The position numbers were made by a program, and so were the translations under genes. Positions 8,583 to 18,017 of a DNA stretch of 64,000 nt are shown one piece after another. Under the pieces are notes generated by a model that saw only the letters and a program-made list of their open reading frames with translations, ran no database searches and was not told where the DNA came from. The first letter of the stretch is position 1, and every line of letters begins with the position of its first letter. Source of the DNA: JBNKFV01 sp050289485. GTDB taxonomy: Bacteria; Pseudomonadota; Gammaproteobacteria; Pseudomonadales; Cellvibrionaceae. Location of the stretch: contig JBNKFV010000028.1 in the NCBI GenBank assembly GCA_050289485.1, positions 1 to 64,000 of the forward strand. The letters run 5' to 3'.

Positions 8583-9470
8583 TTATTGCCAACCAGCACG
8601 GGCCATTAAGGCAGCACCCATTGCGGGAGTGTGTACAGGCGCAACCAACAAGCGCTTAACCCCGCTGACCAAAAACGGCGTTAATACCTCGGCCACACCG
8701 CCCACCAGACACAATCGCGGTACACCGAAAGCGGATATCTGTAAGGCGATATCATTGAGATACCCAATCGCCTCGTTACGTAGCCTTTGCGCAACCGTGT
8801 CGCCCATTGTCGCGGCGGAGAGTACCAAAGGTGCCAGCCGGGCAAACTCACTGGCGGGCGCTTGATAAAAATGATCTGCCAGCGCCATGGGCTTCCCCTG
8901 AGCAATGCCACAGGCATCGTAAACCAGGCCACTAAGCTTGGTCACCGGGCCCAGGCGATCACTGGCTGCCAATACCGCCGATACTGCCTCGTAACCCAAC
9001 CAGTGGCCAGCACCTTTACCGGAATGGGGGAAACCATGCCCGGCAATATCGAGCGAATGCCCTGCCACAACTGCATGGGCACTCACACCGGTGCCCATGA
9101 TAATTACACCGCCATCCCCGCCACGGTGGGCGCCGTAGCAGGCAACATCGAGATCGCTCACAAAGCGAATGGCAGCAAAGGGATGCTGCCACTGCTGAAC
9201 CACGGCATCAAAACGTGGCAAATGTAATCCGGCAAGTCCGGCTACCGCGCATAGCTGTGCCAATGGATAATCTGCTTGGCCAGCAGCTGTCAATGCCTGA
9301 CGAGTTGCCTGCAAAATAGCCTTCTCAAGGTCAAGCAAACCTCTAGCAGGATGAGCACTGCCACCCTCGCCCTGTCCAAGCCTCTCACCGGCCGCATTGA
9401 TAATCACCGCTCGGCAGCGACTACCACCGCCATCAATACCTAAAAATAAGGGTTCGCTGTTAGCTGACAT
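8583..9470 (-). CDS. BadF/BcrA-family kinase, probable N-acetylglucosamine kinase
   Basis: 295 residues. The phosphate-binding GIDGGGSRCRAV near the N terminus, GGVIIMGTG in the middle and LVGGVAE near the C terminus define the ASKHA fold of BadF/NagK-type kinases. Members phosphorylate N-acetylglucosamine or other amino sugars with ATP. Start chosen at the MSANSEPLF methionine; the upstream extension (to 9551) has no family similarity and would place 27 odd residues before the ATP site. No sugar transport gene is adjacent, so the substrate is unconfirmed. Confidence 0.75.
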   Translation of the reverse strand: MSANSEPLFLGIDGGGSRCRAVIINAAGERLGQGEGGSAHPARGLLDLEKAILQATRQALTAAGQADYPLAQLCAVAGLAGLHLPRFDAVVQQWQHPFAAIRFVSDLDVACYGAHRGGDGGVIIMGTGVSAHAVVAGHSLDIAGHGFPHSGKGAGHWLGYEAVSAVLAASDRLGPVTKLSGLVYDACGIAQGKPMALADHFYQAPASEFARLAPLVLSAATMGDTVAQRLRNEAIGYLNDIALQISAFGVPRLCLVGGVAEVLTPFLVSGVKRLLVAPVHTPAMGAALMARAGWQ

Positions 9471-9605
9471 AGGTAAGGCTACACTCGGATTGCAATCTAA
9501 AATGACGGAGCACCTACAGGTGCTCAGGAAGGCCGAGGCAAACCATACCACGTAGAGAATTAAGCCCGCAAAACTTGTTCAGGATTTGCGGACTTCAGCC
9601 ATCCA

Positions 9606-11012
9606 TCACCAATGCAACAATGCTTGCTCCGGATGCTCTAGCAATGCTTTCCAGGCATTCATTGCCTTGGTCATAGTGGCACCATCAATCAGGCGATGAT
9701 CGGCCGACCAGGTAATATACACATGGTTTGATACCACAGGCTGACTATGACTATCGGCTTTAAAACCTTCACGTACCTGACCAATCGCGGCAATCGCCAC
9801 TTCTGGGGGTTTAACCATGGGGGTACCGCCAAGGCCACCCAGGGCACCAATATTGGATAAGGTGATAGTGCCACCATGATACGCATCCGGTGGTAATACC
9901 CCATTGCGCGCATTAGTCACCAGTTGGGCATGCGCCAGCGCTACATCGTACAGCGACATGCTCTCAACCCCTTTTAATACCGGCACCACCAAGCCTCTTG
10001 GTGTATCAATGGCAATGCCTACATTAATATGTGGCATCAGGTAATAACCTTTTTGCGCCATGTCGATCCGGCTATTCAATAAGGGAAAGCGACGCAACAT
10101 AACCGCCAGGGTTTTAATAAACCACGGGGTAAGGGACAACTGTTTACGAGTAAGTTGCCCATCGGCAGCTTGTTTTGGCAGCGCTTTTCGCAAACGTTTA
10201 TGGGCAAGCAGCAAGGCATCCATACAAACCTCTTCCATCAAACTAAACTGAGGTACCTCGGCATGGGCCTGCGTCATTTTAGTGGCCATTTCCCGCTGCA
10301 CCGCTGTCATGCCCACCAATGTCAGTTCGTTATCTGCTGTATGCAACACCGAGGTTCGCTGAGTCGCAGAGGCACCACGAATAGCGTTACTCAATTCTTC
10401 GCTGTTGCCGGTTTTGAGGGTAGTTTTCGCGGTATCGTCAGAGGCAGAAGTATCACTTTTGACGGTATTGGGTCGATCAGGCTTTTGATTGCTTTCCAAA
10501 AACTGCACAATATCATCTTTTAAAATTCGCCCATCTTTGCCACTGCCTGTAACATCAGCCAAATCAATGCGCTGCTCTCGTGCAAGCTTTCTCACCGCAG
10601 GGGTGGCTAATACTCTATCTGCAACCTGCGATGGTGTAACGACAGTTTCCTGCGGCTGACTGGCAGCAGACATAACCGCCTTATTTTCTACGGCTTTTTG
10701 CACCGTTTGTTGCTGGTTGTGATCTGATGATGTAGATCCAGCCGGTTCATCATGCTCGGATAATTGCTCGTTGGCCGCAACCTGTAAGGTGAATAATGGC
10801 GTGCCCACTTTGGCTACTTCGCCCTCACGATAACATAAGTGATCTACCTTACCAGAAAACATCGCGGGTATTTCCACAATGGCTTTATCAGTAGCCACAT
10901 CGGCAACCACCTGATCTTCATGCACGTAATCGCCTTCATGAATTTTCCACGCCAGCACTTCGCAAGAGACGACACCTTCACCCAGATCAGGCAAAATAAA
11001 ATCTTTCAACAT
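9606..11012 (-). CDS. bkdB: Branched-chain 2-oxoacid dehydrogenase E2 (dihydrolipoyl acyltransferase)
   Basis: 468 residues. The N-terminal lipoyl domain has the lipoylated lysine in VATDKAIVEI (about 43). A hinge rich in Q, S and T follows, then the E1/E3-binding domain (ATPAVRKLAREQ near 135), then the catalytic domain with SADHRLIDGAT carrying the active-site His. It transfers the acyl group to CoA in breakdown of Val, Ile and Leu. It is the last gene of the operon with E1 beta and E1 alpha. No E3 gene follows, so the complex probably uses a shared dihydrolipoamide dehydrogenase. Confidence 0.92.
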   Translation of the reverse strand: MLKDFILPDLGEGVVSCEVLAWKIHEGDYVHEDQVVADVATDKAIVEIPAMFSGKVDHLCYREGEVAKVGTPLFTLQVAANEQLSEHDEPAGSTSSDHNQQQTVQKAVENKAVMSAASQPQETVVTPSQVADRVLATPAVRKLAREQRIDLADVTGSGKDGRILKDDIVQFLESNQKPDRPNTVKSDTSASDDTAKTTLKTGNSEELSNAIRGASATQRTSVLHTADNELTLVGMTAVQREMATKMTQAHAEVPQFSLMEEVCMDALLLAHKRLRKALPKQAADGQLTRKQLSLTPWFIKTLAVMLRRFPLLNSRIDMAQKGYYLMPHINVGIAIDTPRGLVVPVLKGVESMSLYDVALAHAQLVTNARNGVLPPDAYHGGTITLSNIGALGGLGGTPMVKPPEVAIAAIGQVREGFKADSHSQPVVSNHVYITWSADHRLIDGATMTKAMNAWKALLEHPEQALLHW

Positions 11013-11056
11013 GGCCAGCCCCTCACTCGATATGTTTCAACATGGTATAAACAACG

Positions 11057-12034
11057 CTAATAATTCAGTGTGTGTTGGACAGCCTCGGTGACCCGTGCAG
11101 AGTTAGGCATATAGGCTTTTTCATGGGCCTGCGGAAACGGCGTATCCAAACCGGTTACCCGTGCAATCGGTGCTTCCAACGACAAAAAACATTCCTGTTG
11201 AATACTCGCTGCCAACTCGGCACCAAAACCTGCTGTGCGCGGTGCTTCGTGCACAATCACGGCACGCCCGGTTTTTTGTACCGATTTCATCACCGTTTCG
11301 CTGTCCCAGGGCAACAACGTACTTAAATCAATAATTTCGCAAGCAATTCCATCTTCGCTTAACTGGGCGGCGGATTCCTCCAATACAGGAATCATCGCAC
11401 CCCAGCCTATCAAGGTGATGTCGCGGCCCTCTAGCAGTACTTCTGCCTTGCCAAGAGGCAATTCATAATCGTTATCGGGCACATCACATTGAGATGCGCG
11501 ATAGAGTTTTTTCGGTTCAAAAAACAGTACGGGGTTTGGGTCTCTAATGGCAGACAGCAACAACCCCTTGGCCTGATAAGGATCTCGCGGTACCACTACT
11601 TTTAACCCTGGCACATGGCAAAAAAAGCCCTCTGGCGATTGAGAGTGGTAATGCCCACCACCAATGCCGCCACCGTAAGGTGCCCGCACCGTTAAACCGG
11701 CAACATTAAATTGATTACCGGAACGGTAGCGATACTTGGCAGCTTCATTCACCAGTTGGTCAAACGCCGGATAGATGTAATCGGCAAACTGAATTTCAGC
11801 GACTGGCACCGCACCTTGTGCGGCCATGCCAATAGCAAACCCGACGATACCCTGCTCAGTTAAGGGTGTATTAAAACAGCGGGCCTTACCATATTTTTTC
11901 TGCAAGCCTTGCGTTGCCCTGAAAACCCCGCCAAACTGCGCCACATCTTCACCAAAACACACCACCCGCTGATCGGCTGCCATGGCCGTATCCAGCGCCT
12001 GATTAACCGCTTGTACCAATGAAAGGTTGGTCAT
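11057..12034 (-). CDS. bkdA2: Branched-chain 2-oxoacid dehydrogenase E1 beta subunit
   Basis: 325 residues with the transketolase pyrimidine-binding fold: CFGEDVAQFGGVF near the N terminus, the TPLTEQGIVGFAIGMA block, the GGGIGGGHYHSQSPE stretch and the C-terminal VHEAPRTAGFGAE. It pairs with the alpha subunit encoded 48 bases upstream to form the thiamine-dependent decarboxylase. The ATG at 12034 was preferred over a start ten codons further up because AGGGGAG precedes it at good distance and the length then equals the family norm. Confidence 0.92.
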   Translation of the reverse strand: MTNLSLVQAVNQALDTAMAADQRVVCFGEDVAQFGGVFRATQGLQKKYGKARCFNTPLTEQGIVGFAIGMAAQGAVPVAEIQFADYIYPAFDQLVNEAAKYRYRSGNQFNVAGLTVRAPYGGGIGGGHYHSQSPEGFFCHVPGLKVVVPRDPYQAKGLLLSAIRDPNPVLFFEPKKLYRASQCDVPDNDYELPLGKAEVLLEGRDITLIGWGAMIPVLEESAAQLSEDGIACEIIDLSTLLPWDSETVMKSVQKTGRAVIVHEAPRTAGFGAELAASIQQECFLSLEAPIARVTGLDTPFPQAHEKAYMPNSARVTEAVQHTLNY

Positions 12035-12082
12035 GCGACGTACTCCCCTGCAACAAATTCCCAACAGGCATCTTTTTCAGCG

Positions 12083-13270
12083 TTAGTCCGTAGTGGTGCC
12101 AAGTTCAGCCGTGTATTGCGGGTAGCTGCCGATGTGCTGCTTAACATGTTGCTGCAACGCTTCACCTTGCGCTTTCAGGTGCTTAGGCACCTCGGCATAA
12201 ACATCTTCAACCAGAGTCGACAGGCCTGGACGAGGTTGTTTCTCTGCCTGCTTCAATGCGCGCAAAACATCCGCTTTGTAATCAGCTATCAGCACATCAT
12301 TCTGTTGTTTTGTCCACCACCCCTGGGCAACTAACCAACGGTACAAACGTTGAATACAATCTCTTTCTGCCCACTGCTCTTCTTCTTCGCGGGTACGGTA
12401 TACCGAAGGGTCATCTGAGGAAGAGTGAGCGCCCTGGCGATAGGTCATGGCTTCAATCAAATAAGGCACGTTGTGCTTAAGTACGTAATCGCGTGCTTGC
12501 TGGGTAACATGGTAAACCGCAAGCGCATCGTTACCGTCCACCCGCATACTGGCCATACCGTAACCACTGGCACGAGAAATAATCCCATCGCCACGGTACT
12601 GTTCATCGGTACCCGTTGAAATGGCGTAGTGGTTGTTACGACAGAAGAAAACCACAGGGCAAGACAGCACTGCAGCCATATTTAAACCCGCGTGAAAATC
12701 ACCCTCCGATGCCGCACCCTCACCAAAATAACACAGCGTACACGCATCCAAGCCTTCCAGCTTTTGCGCATACGCGTAACCGGCAGCCTGGGGAATTTGG
12801 GTTGCCAACGGAGAACTCACAGTCATTACATTCAGTTTTCGGGAACCAAAATGCATGGGCATTTGTCGACCTTTACCCAAGTCGTTCACAGTACCAAACA
12901 GTTGGTGAACGAGGTCATCACTGGTAAAACCTCGTACCCGTATAGCGCCGTGCTCACGGTATTGCGACATGATCATGTCGTCAGGAGAAAGCGCGGCGGC
13001 CGCTGCCATCACCGCCGCTTCCTCACCCTTGCAAGTGAGGTAAAAACTGAGCCTGCCTTGCCGCTGTGCAGCAAGCATTCGCTCGTCAAAAATACGCATA
13101 AACAGCATATCACTGTACAATTTCACCGCCTGTGCCTGAGTAAGCTGTAAGGCAATATCTTGATCCAGATACTCCCCCTTATCACTGAGCATACGAAACG
13201 CAGGCATCGCGCGGGAGCGTGGCGTAGAGAAAGGTAAAACATTTGGTAAACTGCGGGCAGCCTCACTCAT
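12083..13270 (-). CDS. bkdA1: Branched-chain 2-oxoacid dehydrogenase E1 alpha subunit
   Basis: 395 residues. The thiamine diphosphate motif starts at GEGAASEGDFHAGLN and runs to a CRNNHYAIS asparagine; the phosphorylation-loop-like YRQGAHSSSDDPSVYR is also typical of this subunit and separates it from pyruvate dehydrogenase alpha. It catalyses oxidative decarboxylation of the 2-oxo acids from Val, Leu and Ile. First gene of the operon; the initiation codon follows a GGAGG about eight bases upstream. The transcript starts in the 250-bp gap shared with the divergent Lrp-type regulator. Confidence 0.93.
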   Translation of the reverse strand: MSEAARSLPNVLPFSTPRSRAMPAFRMLSDKGEYLDQDIALQLTQAQAVKLYSDMLFMRIFDERMLAAQRQGRLSFYLTCKGEEAAVMAAAAALSPDDMIMSQYREHGAIRVRGFTSDDLVHQLFGTVNDLGKGRQMPMHFGSRKLNVMTVSSPLATQIPQAAGYAYAQKLEGLDACTLCYFGEGAASEGDFHAGLNMAAVLSCPVVFFCRNNHYAISTGTDEQYRGDGIISRASGYGMASMRVDGNDALAVYHVTQQARDYVLKHNVPYLIEAMTYRQGAHSSSDDPSVYRTREEEEQWAERDCIQRLYRWLVAQGWWTKQQNDVLIADYKADVLRALKQAEKQPRPGLSTLVEDVYAEVPKHLKAQGEALQQHVKQHIGSYPQYTAELGTTTD

Positions 13271-13519
13271 GCGGACCTCCTCGGCTAACCGAAAAACACA
13301 AAGGAATTACAAACAATTGTAAAGCGATGGCAAAAACAATAATGGCAAAAGCAGCCTACCAAAAACTGGCAAACCAACAGAAATTGCGTAAACTTTGATA
13401 AAGACACGAAAATATTGTGTGCTAACAGCAGATTCCTTTCGGGAATATTAAATATACTGTTCGGCACATAAGAATATAACCAGCAGCACTTAAAATGAGT
13501 GCAGGCAGGCCCTGGCCCT
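13271..13519. promoter_or_regulatory. Divergent control region of bkd operon and Lrp-type regulator
   Basis: A 249-bp AT-rich gap between bkdA1 (minus) and the AsnC/Lrp gene (plus). It holds many A/T-tracts with short approximate repeats such as CAAAAACAATAATGGCAAAAGC and similar units, the kind of sequence Lrp-type regulators wrap. I cannot place -10/-35 elements with certainty. Confidence 0.45.
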
Positions 13520-13999
13520 ATGGCAGACTATAAGCTGGATAATATTGATAAAAAGATTTTGTCATTACTGCAAAAAGATGCAGGCCTGCCCAACCTGGAG
13601 CTGGCCAATATGGTTTGCCTTTCCCCTTCGCCCTGTTCAAGGCGAGTCAAAAACCTTGAAGAATTGGGTTATATCAAACGCCGTGTTACCCTCGTTGATC
13701 CAGCCAAAGCCGGCTTACCCATTACCATTTTTATCCAAGTCTCATTGCACCATCAGGTAAAAAAAGACCTCGACTTCTTTGCCGATAAGGTTAGGCAATG
13801 GCCCGAGGTCATGGAGTGCTACTTGATGACCGGCGACTACGACTACCTTTTGCGGGTAGTCGCCCCAAACCTGGATACTTACCAGGAGTTTCTCGACGAA
13901 AAACTTACCCAAGTTGACGGGATCGATCATATTAAAAGCAGCTTTTCACTCAAGCCCATCTGCTATAAAACAGAGCTTCCACTCGACCATTTAAGCTAG
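13520..13999 (+). CDS. bkdR: Lrp/AsnC-family regulator, probable BkdR
   Basis: 159 residues: N-terminal helix-turn-helix (LDNIDKKILSLLQKDAG, then SRRVKNLEELGYI) and the C-terminal RAM ligand domain (VMECYLMTGDYDYLLRVVAP). This architecture senses amino acids. Divergence from the branched-chain dehydrogenase operon is the classic bkdR arrangement of Pseudomonas, where BkdR activates the operon with branched-chain amino acids; the role here is inferred from that. A GTG seven codons upstream (13499) is possible, but it would add residues not seen in the family. Confidence 0.85.
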   Translation: MADYKLDNIDKKILSLLQKDAGLPNLELANMVCLSPSPCSRRVKNLEELGYIKRRVTLVDPAKAGLPITIFIQVSLHHQVKKDLDFFADKVRQWPEVMECYLMTGDYDYLLRVVAPNLDTYQEFLDEKLTQVDGIDHIKSSFSLKPICYKTELPLDHLS

Positions 14000-14139
14000 C
14001 AGCTTGTTCACACTCTTATTGTACATGTCGTAAAAGTGTCTCTCTGCTGTCACCTACCTGACATAAAAACCCACTAAGTTAGGCGTAGTAACAGGTTATT
14101 TCTCCCACCAATCTTTGTGTAACCGCTGGTTTATTTTCT

Positions 14140-15852
14140 ATGATCAACATTGAGTCTGCACTTGAGGCACGCTTTCCTGGGTTAACACAACGCCCTATCG
14201 TTGGCCGGTCGCTGGTTAATTTTCTACGTTTTTTGTGTCACGAATCTGAATTCAAGCAGTTTGAAGAGAAACACCCACACGTTGAAGGCTTCGATTTTGT
14301 TGAACAAGTACTAGAGTACTTTGATTTCTCTTACCGCGTGATGGATCGCGAGCGCGAACACATTCCCACCAAAGGTAAAGTAATTCTGGTTGCCAACCAC
14401 CCTATAGGCAGTCTTGATGGGTTGGCATTACTAAAACTGGTGTCGGAAGTACGTCGCGACGTAAAAGTACTGGCGACTGAAGTACTCTATAGTATTAACC
14501 CCTTGCGCTCGCTTCTGCTGCCCGTAGACAACTTTAATCATCGTACACAACGAGACAACCTGCGAGCTATTCGAAAACACCTTGACGATGAAGGTGCATT
14601 AATTATTTTTCCAGCTGGCGAAGTATCGCGCTTTGGTCCTCAGGGTGTTCGTGATGGCAAATGGAATAGCGGTTTTATCCGATTTGCCCAACAAACTAAC
14701 GCACCCATTTTACCGCTTTTCGTTGATGGCCGTAATTCAATATTTTTCTACGCGCTCTCCATGTTGGCCAAACCGATATCCACCCTTTGGCTGGTACGAG
14801 AAATGTTCAAGCAAGCCAATAAGCATGTCGACATTCGTGTGGGCAACTTAATCTATAAAGAACAGATAGAATGCCTCGATGTAAGACCAAAAACCCGTGC
14901 AAAACTGATTAAAAAACACGTGTATAAATTGGGCAAGGGTAAGGCCTTGATTGGCTTTAAACCCGACTACGAGCCCGTGGCACACCCGGAAAACCGACAA
15001 GCCTTAAAGCGCGAAATCAAACAATGCGAAAAACTCGGTGAGACCCACGACGGTTTGAAAATTTATCTGTACAAATACCAGACCAACTCCATTGTGATGC
15101 GCGAAATTGGTCGCTTACGTGAACTCACCTTCCGCCAGGTTCAGGAAGGCACGGGTAAGCGCAGAGACTTTGACCGCTACGACTCCCATTACGATCACAT
15201 TCTATTGTGGGACGATGAAAACTGGGAAATTGCCGGCGCTTACCGCATGCGTAGTTGCGCGGGCATCCGTTATAGCGACGACACCGCCCCTCTGTACACG
15301 CAAACCTTGTTCGATTTGCAGCAAGGCTTTCAGGAATTTCTTGATCGCGGCTTAGAGCTGGGCCGCAGTTTCGTACAACCAGCGTATCAAGGCAAGCGTA
15401 GCCTTGATTATTTATGGTATGGCATTGGTGCCTACTTACAGCAACGGCGAGATATCAAGTACTTGTTTGGCCCTGTGAGTATCAGCCAGAGTATTCCGGA
15501 CGAAGCCAAATCATTACTGGTGCAGTTTTATGCTAGTTGGTTTGGTTCTAGTCAGCAGTTGGCCACAGCCAAAACTCCCTTCTATGTGAACACCCACCAA
15601 AGTGAACAAAAACTGCAAGGTGACCAAGCCTACAAAGAAGCTTTTCGCCTATTAAAAGACACCTTAAAGCAGTATGGCGGCTACGTACCGCCGCTGTACA
15701 AGCAGTACACAGAGCTATGCGAGGATGGTGGGGTGCAATTTGCCGCATTTAACATTGATCCAGACTTTGCCAACTGTGTTGACGGCCTGATCGTGGTTGA
15801 CTTGGATAAAGTGAAGCCTCAAAAGAAGCAACGCTACTTACGCCACACATAA
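14140..15852 (+). CDS. olsF: Bifunctional ornithine-lipid synthase (fused O- and N-acyltransferases)
   Basis: 570 residues. Part one (about 60-270) is a PlsC-like acyltransferase with NHPIGSLDG (86-94), a variant of the HX4D motif with an extra residue, and the substrate motif FPAGEVSR (about 156). Part two (about 310-545) is a GNAT-like OlsB domain (LRELTFRQVQEGTGKRRD, GAYRMRS, SFVQPAYQGKRSLDYLW). This order matches OlsF, which makes phosphorus-free ornithine lipids from ornithine and acyl-ACP in two steps at the inner membrane. Monocistronic, with a 140-bp leader after the Lrp gene and a palindromic repeat four bases beyond its stop. Confidence 0.85.
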   Translation: MINIESALEARFPGLTQRPIVGRSLVNFLRFLCHESEFKQFEEKHPHVEGFDFVEQVLEYFDFSYRVMDREREHIPTKGKVILVANHPIGSLDGLALLKLVSEVRRDVKVLATEVLYSINPLRSLLLPVDNFNHRTQRDNLRAIRKHLDDEGALIIFPAGEVSRFGPQGVRDGKWNSGFIRFAQQTNAPILPLFVDGRNSIFFYALSMLAKPISTLWLVREMFKQANKHVDIRVGNLIYKEQIECLDVRPKTRAKLIKKHVYKLGKGKALIGFKPDYEPVAHPENRQALKREIKQCEKLGETHDGLKIYLYKYQTNSIVMREIGRLRELTFRQVQEGTGKRRDFDRYDSHYDHILLWDDENWEIAGAYRMRSCAGIRYSDDTAPLYTQTLFDLQQGFQEFLDRGLELGRSFVQPAYQGKRSLDYLWYGIGAYLQQRRDIKYLFGPVSISQSIPDEAKSLLVQFYASWFGSSQQLATAKTPFYVNTHQSEQKLQGDQAYKEAFRLLKDTLKQYGGYVPPLYKQYTELCEDGGVQFAAFNIDPDFANCVDGLIVVDLDKVKPQKKQRYLRHT

Positions 15853-15856
15853 GAGA

Positions 15857-15932
15857 CTATTAACCCGGCGACCCACGGTGGCGCCTCCGTGTGCCGCTTA
15901 TTAACCCGACAATAATGCTTGCCGGGTTAATA
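15857..15932. repeat. 76-bp palindromic element (family A, short copy)
   Basis: It begins CTATTAACCCGGC and ends GCCGGGTTAATAA. Read on the minus strand, its first 41 bases match the start of the 176-bp element at 25240 with two differences, and its other end (GTCGCCGGGTTAATAG) matches that copy's end exactly; the middle differs and is shorter. It fills the gap between convergent olsF and ubiC and may also end their transcripts. Confidence 0.8.
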
Positions 15933-15940
15933 ATGGAAGA

Positions 15941-16501
15941 CTAAAAGCGATTTCCAGGATGCGCGTAGTCTTCAATACTGGAGAGGAATGTTTCCGCCAC
16001 CATCAATGGCTGCTCGTACACATGAAAGAGTGAACGCCGGCCCCACAACGGGGTAAGCTCAGCGTCAATAGCTGGCAAATGCAGTGCACCCCGCCAGGGA
16101 GCAATTTCGACAATGTCACGATGCAGGCCCGGATCCTGGAAAATAGCAGCCCCTAAAGGCCGGGTACCCAAGCGGGCAAGGGCTTGCAAGCCACCACGCA
16201 GGCTGGTAACCGGAATCACCGTACGACCATACACCGTCGGCTTGCCTTCACAATGCAAGAGCACTTCTCTCACCCAGGCATATCGGCGCCATGAAATATT
16301 CAACAAGCGCGCTTCAGATAACTGCGGGCAACGCCAGCCCTCATCCACCACCTGCACATAAAAATCGCTTTGGCTCACCTGTTTTAGTTGTTTGGTTAAC
16401 GAGGTGTTATCACGCAGCCAGGGCCGTAAAAATGCCGGAGCGGACGACACATGCGGGTGATGCGCAGCCAGCCAGCAAGGCTCTTTAGAAAATCGAGACA
16501 C
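15941..16501 (-). CDS. ubiC: Chorismate pyruvate-lyase (ubiquinone synthesis)
   Basis: 186 residues, near the family's usual length. Typical UbiC stretches are seen in order: RYAWVREVLLHCEGKP, YGRTVIP, GTRPLGAAIF and the closing WGRRSLFHV with LMVAETFL; the arginines in these blocks bind the chorismate or product carboxylate. The enzyme turns chorismate into 4-hydroxybenzoate plus pyruvate, the first committed step to ubiquinone. No ubiA follows; the upstream neighbour in the same direction is an MFS gene 12 bases away, so the two may share a transcript. Confidence 0.9.
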   Translation of the reverse strand: MSRFSKEPCWLAAHHPHVSSAPAFLRPWLRDNTSLTKQLKQVSQSDFYVQVVDEGWRCPQLSEARLLNISWRRYAWVREVLLHCEGKPTVYGRTVIPVTSLRGGLQALARLGTRPLGAAIFQDPGLHRDIVEIAPWRGALHLPAIDAELTPLWGRRSLFHVYEQPLMVAETFLSSIEDYAHPGNRF

Positions 16502-16513
16502 TTACAACACCCC

Positions 16514-17716
16514 TTACATCACAAATGCTTTAACCAACCGGTGTCGAGCCATATATAACGTGATGCCAATAATGCCAGTAACACTTAATATGGTCGTTAT
16601 CGCGTGGTAAGTGCCGCTATACAACTGCGCGGCACTCATGGCACCAATAGCACCACCGAGTATCTGCGCAGACCCCGTTATAGAAGCCACAAAACCTTTG
16701 GCTCGTGTGATAGGTGCCAGTGAAATGGTCGTTGTATTTGGCAGTACAAACCCCAATACAAACAAATAAATACACACCAGCCCCCAAAAAACAGGCAACG
16801 GCGTATTGTCGAGTAAGCTGATAAACAAAAATCCAAACGTAGAAATAGACAATGCCGCCACACCCACGCCGAGAGCCTGTAATGGACTTCTACGTTTTAT
16901 GATCCAACGATTGATAAACGAACCGAACACATACACACCCGCTGACAAGGTGTACAAGTAGCCAACGGTTAAATTCGACAAGCCATAGTACGACACCATC
17001 ACTGTGGAACCAGCACCCACAATCGACAGATAACCAGCAAAGAAAATTGCCAGCATGGCGGTACTCCACACGCTTTGATGTGACGCCAGAAATACTGACA
17101 AACTTTCACGAACTTGCTGCAAAGGGCTAGTGCCCTTTCTGGTATCGCCGTGTACCACAGGAACAAAGAACCAAACCAGAATAATGGCCAATACACCCAA
17201 GGCAAACGAACTCCAAAACGGAGCCCGCCAACCGCTTAGCGATGCCAAAATACTACCAATAAGCGGCGCCACCATGGTGGCGACTGATAACGCCGTAATG
17301 CTGGTGGACATAAGCCTGGGCATCTCTTGCTCATTCGCCAAGTCACGAATCAGCGCACGACTACCAACCGGACCAATCGCCCCTACAAACCCCTGAAAAA
17401 ACCTGGCAATCAGTAAACTGGTGATGTCGTTGGCTATACTCGCCATAAAACCGAATACGATAAATAACGCAATACCACCCAATAAAACCGGGCGACGACC
17501 AAAACGGTCAAGTAACAAACCACAAGGAATTTGCCCGCACCCATACCCCAGAATAAAAAGCCCAACCACCATCTGCGTAAGCCGCTCACTGGTATTCAGC
17601 GCCTCGGCTACCATTGGCAATACTGGAACACTACAATCCACAGTAAAGGCTGTTACGCTGATTAGCACTGTAATCGCAACAACCGTTGGTAAGGGAAGTT
17701 TCTGGCTCACACGCAC
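16514..17716 (-). CDS. MFS efflux transporter, Bcr/CflA (DHA1) type
   Basis: 400 residues with 12 hydrophobic segments. The loop after helix 2 reads GLLLDRFGRRPVLLGG, the MFS signature, and the ARFFQGFVGAIGPVGSRALIRD stretch following helix 4 is the mark of drug:proton antiporters of the Bcr/CflA group. It probably exports a small toxic compound from the cytoplasm; the substrate cannot be read from the sequence. The gene precedes ubiC at 12 bases. Confidence 0.85.
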   Translation of the reverse strand: MRVSQKLPLPTVVAITVLISVTAFTVDCSVPVLPMVAEALNTSERLTQMVVGLFILGYGCGQIPCGLLLDRFGRRPVLLGGIALFIVFGFMASIANDITSLLIARFFQGFVGAIGPVGSRALIRDLANEQEMPRLMSTSITALSVATMVAPLIGSILASLSGWRAPFWSSFALGVLAIILVWFFVPVVHGDTRKGTSPLQQVRESLSVFLASHQSVWSTAMLAIFFAGYLSIVGAGSTVMVSYYGLSNLTVGYLYTLSAGVYVFGSFINRWIIKRRSPLQALGVGVAALSISTFGFLFISLLDNTPLPVFWGLVCIYLFVLGFVLPNTTTISLAPITRAKGFVASITGSAQILGGAIGAMSAAQLYSGTYHAITTILSVTGIIGITLYMARHRLVKAFVM

Positions 17717-17988
17717 TCCTTGAGGAAATCGGCAATCATTCTGCCAAACGACAACTCAGCCTATGAACATAACCAAGTAGCAGCTATACAAATGAGCCCG
17801 CCAATCGCTCCGGCAGGTTGGCACATATACACCGTTCAGTGTGGTAGTCGTCATGGCAAAGAAGACGTAGGCAAGGATAAGGAGTGACCCATCCTACCGC
17901 AAGTATTTACCCTACCAGGCGGCAAGCTGATCACAAAACAACCACTCGCGCGCAAACTTGCAAAACATTGTTTGTCTTATAAACAAGC

Positions 17989-18017
17989 AAAAAAAAGGGC
18001 ACCCTTATGGGTGCCCT
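17989..18017 (-). terminator. Strong intrinsic terminator, minus strand
   Basis: AGGGCACCC and GGGTGCCCT form a perfect nine-pair stem with a four-base loop, and eight Ts follow on the minus strand. It cannot serve the MFS gene, which begins further downstream in the same direction, so it marks the end of a separate transcript. Confidence 0.85.

Noticed and set aside
17989..18017. Terminator assigned to the MFS gene
   Set aside because: The hairpin lies upstream of that gene in its own reading direction, so it cannot end its transcript.
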